Assembly: GCF_021018895.1 (NCBI RefSeq)
Contig: NC_079375.1
Coordinates: 11,812,732 to 11,876,731 of the forward strand
Source of the DNA: Seriola aureovittata
Taxonomy: Eukaryota; Chordata; Actinopteri; Carangiformes; Carangidae
Length of the DNA stretch: 64,000 nucleotides
Reading direction: 5' to 3'
Shown here: positions 37,401 through 47,429 of the stretch, piece by piece
Layout of the letters: every line of letters starts with the position of its first letter
Position numbering within the stretch: the first letter of the stretch is position 1
Translations under genes and position numbers: made by a program
Notes under the pieces: model-generated
The model's input: the letters and a program-made list of their open reading frames with translations, nothing else
Database searches by the model: none
Told to the model about the DNA's origin: nothing

Positions 37401-38544
37401 AACAAAACTGATATCCTGTGTAAAGAAAGAAAAACATACAAATATGTGCCACATACCTACAGTATCTGGATTCTATTTCCTGATGTTTTTTCTTTGTTTT
37501 GTTTTTTTTTTATTTATATTGTTATTATATGTTTTACCTGAAGTTAATTAGCCACACACAACGTCTCTCCATTGTCTGACACCTGCACATGCTGACACTA
37601 TATCTGGCCTACAGCATTTATTTACTGGGCATCATCTGTCACCAACTGGAACTTGACTTTTCCACTTTTTCGAAAGCTCTGTGTGCGTCATACCAGCAGC
37701 CACAGGGAGGCTGTTTTCTGTGAGTTTCTTGTACTTTCTCTGACCTTCTATAATAAGCTCAATAGTTTGTTTTGTTGCTGCTCGTTGCTGGATGTGAATG
37801 TCACATGTCAGAACAGGGTTATATGTGTATAAATACAATTTAGTCAGGACAGTACATAAACGGGATTACTCATACATTTGTCAACAGTATTCAACATACA
37901 GTTTGTTGCAATGTCAAGGCTGGTTTGTTCCTATGGCTTGCTTCCAATGCCTGTAATATACAAGCATAACTAATGATTTCAAAATCCAATATAATAAAGG
38001 AGTGTTTTGTCTGATATTTAGATCGAGATATTTTAACACGATGCACAAAGGGAATTGTCTTTTTCTTCAGAAGCATCATTATTTTATTACCTTGTTTTCG
38101 TGAAAACATAATGGGTTTCAGCTGCTAGTTTCATGGTCTGATCACAATAGTCGAAAGCACAAAAACAACAACTTGTCTGTACCAGGACTCATCTTACTCA
38201 CCCTCGTGTTTGCAACCATTAAAACGTGTCAGACCGTATAATGTATCAGGTTGTAACTTATGGTGAGTCACACCTCATCCAGTAAGGCAAACAAAGCAAC
38301 AACTCTGGCGACCAAACAGTAAACATGAATCACACAAAGCTACGGCAAAGCACCTCCACCCACCAACAGAGAAACCCTCAGGATATTCCTGAGAAGAACC
38401 TGTGGAGGACACGGTGATGTATTAGGCTCTTACCTCAGGATCCGGGATCTGGGAGAACACGGAGGACAAGCACTGAGACAGCAGCACTGCTCCCCAGCCC
38501 CGCAGTAGGAGCTGAGGTGGACATACAGGCTGATCCCCAACCAT
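26687..38544 (-). CDS. tmie: Transmembrane inner ear protein, long form (4 coding exons)
   Basis: TMIE is an essential subunit of the hair-cell mechanotransduction channel, working with TMC1/2 at stereocilia tips (family knowledge). Minus-strand exons in order: 38544-38434, 35322-35205, 32381-32232, 26940-26687, giving 210 residues with matching phases. Residues 1-37 form a hydrophobic leader. Residues 38-61 are Pro/Asp-rich ([18 protein letters not shown]). A membrane helix spans about 62-84, then Cys-containing [20 protein letters not shown] and the conserved [14 protein letters not shown]. The tail is very Lys/Glu/Gly-rich and ends GEK, as the mammalian tail does. Mammalian TMIE is about 156 residues; the difference is mostly the longer basic tail. 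The gene converges on pth1r. Confidence 0.94.
27395..27560 (-). repeat. Teleost interspersed repeat, second family
   Basis: Contains ttttgggaaacacacttatt and gagttagatgagaagattca. It is the reverse complement of the copy at 40085-40300. Confidence 0.55.
27755..27870 (+). repeat. Teleost interspersed repeat, second family, partial copy
   Basis: Begins tttggacagagccagatatt and ends near ttttccaaaatatcaaact, blocks of the same family as 27395-27560 but in the opposite direction. Confidence 0.45.
28421..28455. repeat. CT microsatellite
   Basis: About 14 CT units with one CCC interruption, inside the tmie terminal interval. Confidence 0.9.
30792..30813. repeat. GA microsatellite
   Basis: About 10 uninterrupted GA units. 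Confidence 0.9.
31292..31297 (-). terminator. tmie: Candidate tmie (short form) polyadenylation signal
   Basis: Minus-strand AATAAA about 190 nt past the stop codon of the alternative last exon, the spacing expected for a true terminal exon. Confidence 0.6.
31488..31621 (-). CDS. tmie: tmie alternative last exon (Ser/Gln-rich short tail)
   Basis: After a pyrimidine-rich acceptor (ttcttccag) the phase left by exon 3 opens a 43-codon frame beginning [15 protein letters not shown] and ending SLPETG-stop. An AATAAA polyadenylation signal lies on the minus strand at 31297-31292, about 190 nt past the stop. The product would be 170 residues without the lysine-rich tail. A short tmie splice form with a different final exon has been reported in zebrafish (from memory); whether this exon is its counterpart is inference. 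Confidence 0.75.
31636..31664. repeat. AGAAG pentamer tract at the short tmie exon acceptor
   Basis: Five units of GAAGA on plus, reading TCTTC on the transcribed strand, directly upstream of the acceptor at 31623-31622. It forms an unusually long pyrimidine tract. Confidence 0.85.
32232..32381 (-). CDS. tmie: tmie exon 3 (end of helix and conserved cytoplasmic region)
   Basis: Starts within the split Val, then [20 protein letters not shown] and [15 protein letters not shown], the most conserved part of TMIE. Donor gtaagt leaves one T, which both candidate last exons complete to Ser (tct). Confidence 0.96.
32735..33130. repeat. Teleost interspersed repeat, copy C (opposite orientation)
   Basis: Contains tctcaacaactattggatag and tttgtacagacattcatggt, which are the reverse complements of blocks in copy A. 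It abuts the LINE fragment that follows. Confidence 0.6.
33140..33800 (+). mobile_element. Non-LTR retrotransposon (LINE) reverse-transcriptase fragment
   Basis: Broken plus-strand frames resemble the end of a Rex1/L2-type ORF2: [20 protein letters not shown], then [28 protein letters not shown] and [11 protein letters not shown]. Several stops and shifts; 5'-truncated and inactive. Confidence 0.75.
33949..33970. repeat. 22-base G homopolymer
   Basis: An unbroken run of 22 G on the plus strand next to the LINE fragment. Confidence 0.9.
34051..34569. repeat. Two-copy tandem duplication, period about 247 bp
   Basis: tgacaggtgaaagagcagtg recurs at 34051 and 34298; ttgtttgttagctt and gtgctaatgcaaa also recur in both units in the same order. 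Units differ by substitutions and small indels, so the duplication is old. Confidence 0.8.
35205..35322 (-). CDS. tmie: tmie exon 2 (ectodomain and start of membrane helix)
   Basis: Starts [16 protein letters not shown] after ccctacag and ends in FAVFVLAV with one base of a split Val. The donor is gtcagt; a nearer GT (gttggt) would break the phase with exon 3. Confidence 0.92.
35323..38433. other. tmie intron 1
   Basis: A 3.1-kb AT-rich intron. I see no exon, RNA gene or clear mobile element in it. Confidence 0.5.
38434..38544 (-). CDS. tmie: tmie exon 1 (start codon and leader)
   Basis: ATG at 38544-38542; 37 codons ending PDPE before gtaaga, phase 0. The stretch [17 protein letters not shown] is signal-peptide or signal-anchor-like. 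Start chosen because the frame upstream is highly charged and the mammalian leader is of similar length; an in-frame upstream Met at 38691 is possible but less likely. Confidence 0.8.
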
Positions 38545-40084
38545 TCTCTGCCCCTCGTTCTCCCTGCAGCCACCCTGCCCCCTCTCTCCCTCTTCCTCTG
38601 CTTCCTCCTCTTTCTCTCTGTCTGCCTGCCCGCCTGTACTGGCGCCGTGTACAGGACGCGACCACAATGGCCCTGGGTGATTAATGGTCACTATGGTGCT
38701 GACGGCGTCCTCCCATCCACAGTTGTCTGTTGCTCTTCTCTATCTCCTTTCCTTTCTACCACAACACCGCAGGCACTCAAAAAGACACACCAGTGGTCAC
38801 CGCTGTAGCTGAGCTGAAAGCTGCTCCACTACAATGGAGGGAGCCAACCCTGCAGTTAGGGTACATTAATTAATTAATAGACCTGGTGTGGTTTACAGCT
38901 AGCTCATCCTGCTGGGGACAGGCAGTTCACACAGTGTGGGGGGATGGGCAGTACAGTTAACCGTGAGGTCGGCCTGCGCAGGACAGGGAAGCAAATGGCT
39001 GTGAGCGTTATCATCTTCATTGCCTCAGAGTCTGGAGTGTAAAACATTCTCACTGCCTCGTACCTTCAATGTGGCAAAACAGCAAGAGCAGCGGTGCTGT
39101 GGAATCGGATTTCAATATGCACCTGCCTAAGGACAAAACTAAAAGTTGGAGTCAAATTACTTTGGCAGCAGTCATTTGTGTTCAAGTCAGAAGTGAAATT
39201 AATGTCATTTTTAGTTATTTTTGCTTCTTTTATGGTGTGTATGGTATGTTGCTGCCCTTAATCCATATGATCGCTTTCTATTATGTTTCCAGTGATGGGA
39301 AAATTATTCTATATATACGTATATTTATATATATAAATTTTATAACTAAAAAAAGCCACACCACAAAATACGGAAATACTACCATTCAAATATCCTCAAA
39401 TATGAAAAATAGAAGTACAACTCTAAAAATGTATTTTAATGCCACACATGGTCTCCGTTATTGTGACCATGTCTAATTCATTCATAAATCTCTGTTTGTG
39501 TTTGAACTACAGCAACACATGATTTTCTTTGTGCTTATTTCCTTTTTTCGCTTATGAAATTTTAATTTGTAAACCACCCGATACTGCGAATACCAGATAC
39601 AAAAGTACAGAAGAAATAATAATGGTGTTAATTCCCTCTTAAAAGTCCTACAAAAGGCAAATACCACAGGAAACACTTGAACACAGTAAAGTACGAGGTA
39701 GGGCTCTTTTAGCCACTTGGGGGCAGTATAAAAGTTGCCATATAGACATTCGGGAGCAAAACTTGATTTGGGGTCATGTCTCTGGACACCATGCAAACGA
39801 AAGCTCAGTAATGAATCTATTTTTAGCTGTGTTTTTGTCTCAACCAACTCCTGTGAGATTGGCCTACTTGTGGTTCATTAGCTGATAAAAGCTCTACTAT
39901 ATTCACAATCTTGTCGCCAACTTTGTCTGAAGTTTGGTGTGGGCAGGTAGTGTACACTGGGTTTATTAGAGCCTTTTGGTGAGCCAGAGCCAAGAAAGTA
40001 ATCTGGTACATAACCTCCCGTCAAATAGTGACATGCTGGTTTTTGTATGGACTTAACAAATGAGACCTAACGTTTTAATTAGTG

Positions 40085-40300
40085 AGCTTTAAAATGCTGG
40101 TCAGCAAATTTTGTTTCCTGGACGGAAGCCAGGTTAGCTGTTTCTCCCTGCTTCCAGTCTTTGCGCTAAACTCAGCTAACCAGATGCTAGCTGTAGCCTT
40201 GTATTTAACCAACAGAGACGAGTGGTATGGATCTTCTCATCTAACTCACCGCCAGAAGGAAAATAAGTGTATTTCCCAAAATGTTGAATTACTGCTTTGA
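40085..40300 (+). repeat. Teleost interspersed repeat, second family
   Basis: Contains ctgtttctccctgcttccag, ggatcttctcatctaactca and gtgtatttcccaaaatgttg, in the order seen elsewhere in fish genomes. Confidence 0.55.
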
Positions 40301-40859
40301 TATAAAAAAATTTTGATAAGAGCATTTTACTTGGGTATATTTTCATACTTTCCATCACTAGATGTTTTCTGTTTTGTTTTCATTGCTAACAGAACATACT
40401 GCCAACATGGCTCTTAAGGTTATCTTATCTGTCCCTATTGTGAACCTCACATATAATCTTCACACCTACTGCTATAACAGCCAGACATTACACCTACACT
40501 TACTTCACAGATTACGTACGATTTCAGTTAAACAGCTGTAAAAGGTCGTACTGCATTGCAGAGAGATACTTTTTACGTCAAACTCAATCATCATTCTCAT
40601 GTCTCAAGGAAGGTCTAAAAAGTCCTTTAATGAGAAATGCCATTCGTCAAAACGGAATCTTTGTCATTATACTTCCATTTACTCAACCTTTTCTTTTTCC
40701 TGGATAGGACTGTAATTATCAGTGATGAAATATCTTGTCATCGAAGATTTTCTTTCCAGGAAAAGACACAAGGAAACGCTCATTTATCACCATAGAAACT
40801 GAGTCACTATGCATGTGTATTGATCAGGGAACATACACTTACATTAAGTATGTAGTACA

Positions 40860-41734
40860 CAGGGCTGTAAACTAACTTTTTGGCTCACCTGCCAATGGGA
40901 CCGGTAGATGAAAAAATCTACCGGCCAAGTAAATTTTTTACCGGCCAAGTAATAAATTGCCTCTTTTTGTTACATATACATCTGTTTCAGTACTTTTCAT
41001 TGAGATAACAGTGTTATATAGCGATATATATATATTAGGAAAGAGACCAAAATATTATTCAAAATACATTTTTAATATTTTGAATATTCAAAACATTGCG
41101 AACATGGGCAGTGCCAGTACCAGTTAACCTCCTGTTCTGATAACAAATGATAATAACAAAATTCAAGGAAAATAATAAAAAAAATAGAACAGAACAGAAC
41201 AAAGTGGATCAGTGCATGATCTTTGGTCTCTTCTGATAAAGACGTCAGAGCAGTCACGGCAGGTTGAGTGAAGAGACACTGATTTGCAAACAGCGTGACA
41301 TTTGCTTCCTTCGTGCTCTCGGATGGTCTCGAGTTTCATCGTTTTATTGCCAACCACAAATTAATTGGTGCGCTGCTTTCTCCTCTATACTCTTTCTTTT
41401 TGGGTCACTCACACCGGGTATGTGCCTCCACATTGCTGCGCCGGAACAACACTGCGCGGGCTGGTGGTGACGCGTGGAGGCTGATTTATACTACTGCGTC
41501 AAGTCGACGCCGTCACGACGCAGAGCCTCTGCGTCGACGTGAAACCCCGACACAGAGCCTCTGCGTCCGTCAACGTGCACCTCCAAAAATGTCTAGGCAT
41601 TTTATCGCAGCAATGTTTTGCTATATTGTGACAAACACTTACCTGCCCCATGGCATGTAGCCCTCCAAAATTTAGTCGCCAGGGGAATATTTTAGTCGCA
41701 TTTGGCGAGTGGCGACCGTTAGTTTACAGCCCTG
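40860..41734. mobile_element. Non-autonomous hAT-type DNA transposon (875 bp)
   Basis: Perfect 17-bp terminal inverted repeats (CAGGGCTGTAAACTAAC at 40860-40876 and its complement at 41718-41734) flanked by identical 8-bp duplications gtagtaca (40852-40859 and 41735-41742). An 8-bp duplication and CAG ends are typical of hAT elements. No transposase frame inside. Confidence 0.88.
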
Positions 41735-44700
41735 GTAGTACACTTGAATCTGACTTCCCTGATGATGATTAATAGGAAATGTATGCGAGCAGCCTGCCGC
41801 CCCATCCTGAGGGTTTTTGGTGATAATGACAACCCTTGTCCTCAGCCTTTAGTCTGAAATGGCTCCCAGTGATTGGCTTTTGTCAGAGGTGTTGAATGCA
41901 ATCACCATACCAGTGCTACATCAACTATGTCACATCAAACTCATGGCATATAAAAGAGTCTGCTGTGTTTTTTATCTGGTATGCACAAAGCTTAAGTTTC
42001 ATTTTTTTTTTAGTTTTTTTTTTTAGTTTTTGTTACTAAAGCTCTCTGTCAACCAAGTGGTATTTTCAAAGCCAGCTGGAGAAAAATCTGTGAAATTCTG
42101 CTCCTACTTGGTTTGAAATTCTATTTTTATTATAGTTACTGCAACAAAGTGGGATGGAAACGACAGGAAACAACATTAGGTGATGATGTTGTTTTGTGCT
42201 GACATTTTATTTGTAATCAGAGTAAGTTTAAAGACATTAAGTAGCTAAATCAATGATTATTATTAGATGTCTGTTTTTACCAAGGTCAACGATGCACCAG
42301 CTTATCTAACTGGAACATTTTAGATGTGAAGCACATGGTGAACCCACTCACTCTTTCAAATGTTAAGTGATTGCACCATCTTGTTTAATTTCGCGTCATT
42401 ACCGTTATAACGCTGCACTTGTGATTCCCCTCACTGCAATTTTGATTCCCCCTGAAATTTTCCTTATACTTGCATTCCAGGTTTACCAAAGGAAAAAGTA
42501 CCAACGGGACTAAGTGAAATGTACAGTACATACTGTTACTAAATTAGTGTTAGAGTGTTTTTACAAGAAATGATAAAATGCACAGTCCGTTGTTAACCAA
42601 AATAGTATTAAAGTGCGGTGTGTGAATATTGCATGACTGACACTATAGGCTAGCTGAATGATAAAAGTGACGTCAGCATTTTTTGAAAAATATGAAATCT
42701 ACAGTCTAAAGCGTGATAAACATAAATGTTTTCACGTTTGAATTTGATAGATCTGCATTTGCTGTCAGGACATCTATGCCAAGTCCCTGTCTTCTAAATG
42801 ATGTTGATGGGCAATTTTCTTATATTTTGAAGTGTTGCTGAAGAATGGATGAAGAGTGACATTTTGCATCTTAAAGTCTGACGCACTGAAGGTGATATGA
42901 CTTTTTCTGGTTGTAATATAGGGAATCAAAAGGCCTCCTACAGTGGGACAAACTCTTGAGTGTTTGACATTTTCGTCCTATGGCCGTCTGCTGAGCTAGA
43001 TTCTGTGATAGAGGAAACACGCTCGGAGCCATTAACGCCTGGTATCAGAGGGTAGAGGACAAGTAAGGTGGTAGAGCCTCCGCTTAGTGCCTGGAAATGT
43101 GAGATAGACTTATCAAATATGTCTTTTTTTCTGAATTACTCATCACCTTTAGTGTAAAGATCCAGTTACATGATAAATAGAGGCAGAATGGTGTGTTCAG
43201 GATGAAGCAGCTGAACAAATTTTGCAATATATTGCAATAATAATTGCGCGAATATACCATCCTTTAAATAGAGCGCTACATAAAGAGCTACAGCGTATGA
43301 ATCTCTGCTGACACAATGAGGACCCATTAAGCATTAATGATGGATGTGATTGTTGTCAAAACAAAGCTTCACACATTTATATTCATAAAGCATGCAGATA
43401 GTATTTCTCTGAGTGATAAGCAGCCTCCCGGGGGGTCGAGGTGGCTCAGCCAGCAACATCATCCTCTTTTGTCTCTCTCAATTATTTTGGTCTCTTTCTA
43501 CTGTGATCTATCAGATGGAAGGTAAAACTAGAAATATCAACAGCCTGTGATCAGTCAGTCTTCAGAAGGAAGCAGATCCCACTGGCAGTGATCATATTCG
43601 TGAGCAAAAGGTCAATGTCATTGTGTCAGCATGTGTTAAGGGACTTGTTAAACAGCTCTGTTTGTTAAGGGGCTTGCCCTCACATTACTGCTCCTCCTGC
43701 CCTGGAGCTGCAGTCAGCACCAGAGTCTTTGTGTGTCAGTTAGGCTGGAATATGAAGGATATCTGCATCAGTGATGATGGCCACACATGACATGGCCAGT
43801 GATTCTAACTTCCAGGAACATATATCTAAATGTACAGACCGTATGTCTTTTATTCTCTGGCAGTGGCAGTTTGTTCAGGTGCATTAAAATGCAACAATGA
43901 GCAGCTGAGTACCAAATACTGAATAAAAAACAAAACAGCCATTTCTTTCATTGCCAGGACTGTCATCGGATGTGAAGCAGTGTTTCCTGAAGACACTGAT
44001 TATTTCCGAGTTTGACAGAACACAAATAGCTATTAAATTCTGAGTGAGGAAATTGTTCTACCATTGGGGGTTGTTACAAGGACGAGTCACGAGTCAAGAG
44101 TGATGGCTCGGTTTCTGCAGGGACTGGAGGGGCAGCCTTTAGTGGCAGTACATGCAGGGGACAGACAGCGAGGAGCTACAGTTTGTCAAAAGATAACGGT
44201 TTTCTAAGAAAGGTTGTCACCACTTCAGAGTCAGTTTGTTTTAGTGTCGGTTTGCTCTCTGTGCCTTTGCTCTGTCAAAATATTTCAGTAGCAAAATACA
44301 GCTGGTGTATTATGCAGTCATGTCAGCACCACAATATATTCATGCATTTATGCTACATATATAGAGCAATACATGTTTATTCCTGCTTGTCTGATTTACA
44401 ATAATGTCTCTACGAGGACATATATTGTACCATTATTGTATTTATTCATATTTCTATTTACTCTTTAATTCCCTCAAGAAGCAAAGAGATCACTTTCCTT
44501 TACAGTTTATTGATTTGATCACAACTGGGCTATCACAATGACAATAAAAATGTACTATTTAGAATAGATACTGCACATTTCTAGCAGATTAAGCATACTT
44601 TATATTAAGTCCTTGTCATTTTTGGCTACAGATTTCATCATTGCAGGACAATAACAGGTCACTGACTGTCAGAAAGACACATCAATAGTTGATAAATGAG

Positions 44701-47315
44701 GTGATATACAGTACGTGACTAACTACACTGCCATCTAGTGATGTTGCCTATTTTTAAACTTGCTCAAATAAACAAAATTACATAAAAAATTTAAAAAAAA
44801 AAAGCAGACAGTATTGACATGCACTTCACTGCTCCAGAATACATCTATTGAGAAACTGCAAGGGAAGCCAAAGTAAAAAAAAAAAAAAAGATCAAACATA
44901 TCTTCAAAAGTTTGACATAAGAGAGAAAGAGGCAGAGATCAAAATCAAGATCAGATAATCCATTGACAGAACTTGCCTCCATACTTGATTTTGGATATCA
45001 ATGGCAGCAACAATTTTACTCATTCGGTTGACTTTGACGAACATTTCACTTGTAAAAAAAAAAAAAAAAAAAGTGCTTATCATCGCTTCAGCACTGTCAT
45101 GAAGTGAAGATAACAGCTCATTATTTTATTTCTACTTACTGTAAATGAGCACATTAGGACTCTGCTGTTTATTTTCTTTCCATTACATGTAAATGAGACG
45201 CACTGGGAGATGAATGGACTCATAGAGGCACAAACCGTTTTCTGGCCTGAGTAAAGTTCACAGATCCCTCATATACTGATGGCTAACTTTAACCTCTGCG
45301 TTCACAGCTCCACTATTTACTTTAGTTTCTGGATGCAGTCAATGGTCTGCAGGAAGCATCGGTCCAGAACGAGGGAATACCTCTGAGGAGAAGGATGGAG
45401 AAAGGAGTCATTCAAACCTGGAATGACAAATAGGTGAGGCTGTTTACGTATGCTGTGTTTACATAAGTTTGTGTTTGGTTTGGTGGGTTATTGGGCATTT
45501 TGGAATAAATCTACACCTTTCTGCGTAATACAGCTACATAAAACAATATTAAAATTGTTTGGCATAGTGTAATTTATTTGAAAGTGATGACACTCTCTAA
45601 TGACTGAAGTCAACAAGAGTAGTTGCATCTATCTGTGACAACACTGGGGTTTAGCTGAAAATACAGGGAAATGAGTATTGAACAGCAATAAGCTTTATTT
45701 AAAACCCCAAAGCTGGTCATTTTGGCCTTGCTCCTATCAAGTAGCACATGTTCAAAATAAAAGCTTCAGATTACACTTTTTGGAAGATGTTCTACATGCT
45801 CAGGAACACTGACTACACTTTTATATGAAGTTGTGTTATTGCAGATGTTAAAAAAACAAACAAACAAACAAAAAAAACAACGAAAGACAAAAATGTATTA
45901 AGTGAAACATTTTCCCTGGAATCGGATGCAGTTAGGGACCATGACAAGTATTTGCTCCATCAACACCCTTTGTGACGCACATTGCTATATTTGATACACA
46001 TTTGGCAATCCTGCAGGACATGTAGTCATAAGCCTCACGGTATCTCATCTGTTCCTCCAATGACACATCTCACTCTACTACATTAAAAGGTGCCTCACCT
46101 TCTATCCAGGAGGTATTCAACACAAGCTGTTTTTTGTTACTCTGAGCATAAAGGCTTTCTTCATCATGTCCAAACGCTGATATTTTTGTCATGTGGCACT
46201 TTCTCGCTTAGTCCAATGGGGACCTGCCAATCTCCCACAGGGTCCTGGAAGAAATAGTGCGGTATTTGAAGCAGCACACTAACTCAGCCATGGTTTTAAA
46301 TTAAGCGTGATGTGGAGGGGGGAAGAGAAGGAGGGCGGGGTGGGGTGGAGGGGGGTTTCTGCTGAAATCCTTTTGGCTACATCGGAAGAAAATAACTCGG
46401 ATGTTAGTACGAATGTAGGGGCCACTCCCACCAGGCTACGCATATCCAGACAACATTTGGAATTTAGGAGAATTTAAGATCACACAGCCATACTGTACAT
46501 ATGTGTGACATGCTCTGGGGAACGTATGGAGGACTACAGCGGGAGTTTGTGCAGCTTGAGTCCGCATTCATTTCCAACCACTATTCCCACACAGCTGGTT
46601 TCAAGTCAGAAATGATTAACAGTAATATTTAAAAGGAATATTGAAGCTTTTGGGAACTTAACTGAGGTGTTTACTATTTGGATTGGCCTGTCACACATTT
46701 ACGTACAACCATCTGGGGCCAAAAAAAACTAAAAACTGTAGCAAGGTAATAGCCATGAAGGATATATTGAATATATTCAAAGCATTTAGTGAAGATTTAG
46801 ATTCCTTTTCATTGATTAAATTAGATGTCTCATTAGTTTATAAAAATATTTGAAAAAACAGATATAGTCGCTAACTATACCTGCAATGCACTTAAGGTTG
46901 CCAGCGGAAGAAAAGACATACATTGATTTAATAAAATGTGACAGTGACATTTATAAAACAGCAAGCAGACAAAATATGAAACCATGGAGAGACGTCTTAT
47001 CAGCGTCAAACATTTCTGTAATCGGTAGGAACACTTGTCTGATGCCATTAGGGTTAAGTTGAAAGCTCTGCTACTCAAGGTACTCAAGTGGTTAAACTGA
47101 CGTCACCCAAATGCAGAAAGGGACCACCATAAACTGTCGGTGAGGGTTCAGATGAAGAAAAATAAGATCTGTGTGGTGTTTGTGAGGCAGAAGAGGAGAG
47201 CCTGTTTCCTGCAGGCTGATGTTTGACACGTGTGACAGGAGAAGGTAGGGCTCAGCTGGACGTGAGGTTGAACAGGGACCAGCCACTTCCCCTGGTTAGT
47301 GTCTTGTCTGGGCTG

Positions 47316-47429
47316 TCACAGAGCCTGCAGGAAAACATGCTTGACTTGTCTCATCACGTCACTGCAGAGCTGCAGGTCATGGTGGAGAGTGCTCTTTAGC
47401 GATGCCCTCAGTGCCTCCGTTACCTCCAG
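47316..47429 (-). CDS. ccdc13: ccdc13 last coding exon
   Basis: 38 codons, [18 protein letters not shown] through [16 protein letters not shown], aligning with the human C-terminus (ILGQVKSVFLQAL). The acceptor cattcag at 47435-47430 is the best candidate, but the open frame continues upstream and the true 5' edge could be higher. Confidence 0.85.
   Translation of the reverse strand: MEVTEALRASLKSTLHHDLQLCSDVMRQVKHVFLQAL

Larger units (their letters stand above)
38545..47315. other. Gene-poor stretch between tmie and ccdc13
   Basis: About 8.8 kb. The first few hundred bases should hold the tmie 5' UTR and promoter. The rest has an interspersed repeat (40085-40300), the hAT element at 40860-41734, A-runs, and an unexplained exon-like frame at 45317-45382. 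No gene is recognised. Long frames such as 39069-39476 have no homology or low-complexity support. Confidence 0.55.

Noticed and set aside
39069..39476. 135-codon plus-strand frame
   Set aside because: AT-rich, no recognisable domain, no splice or promoter support; likely chance.
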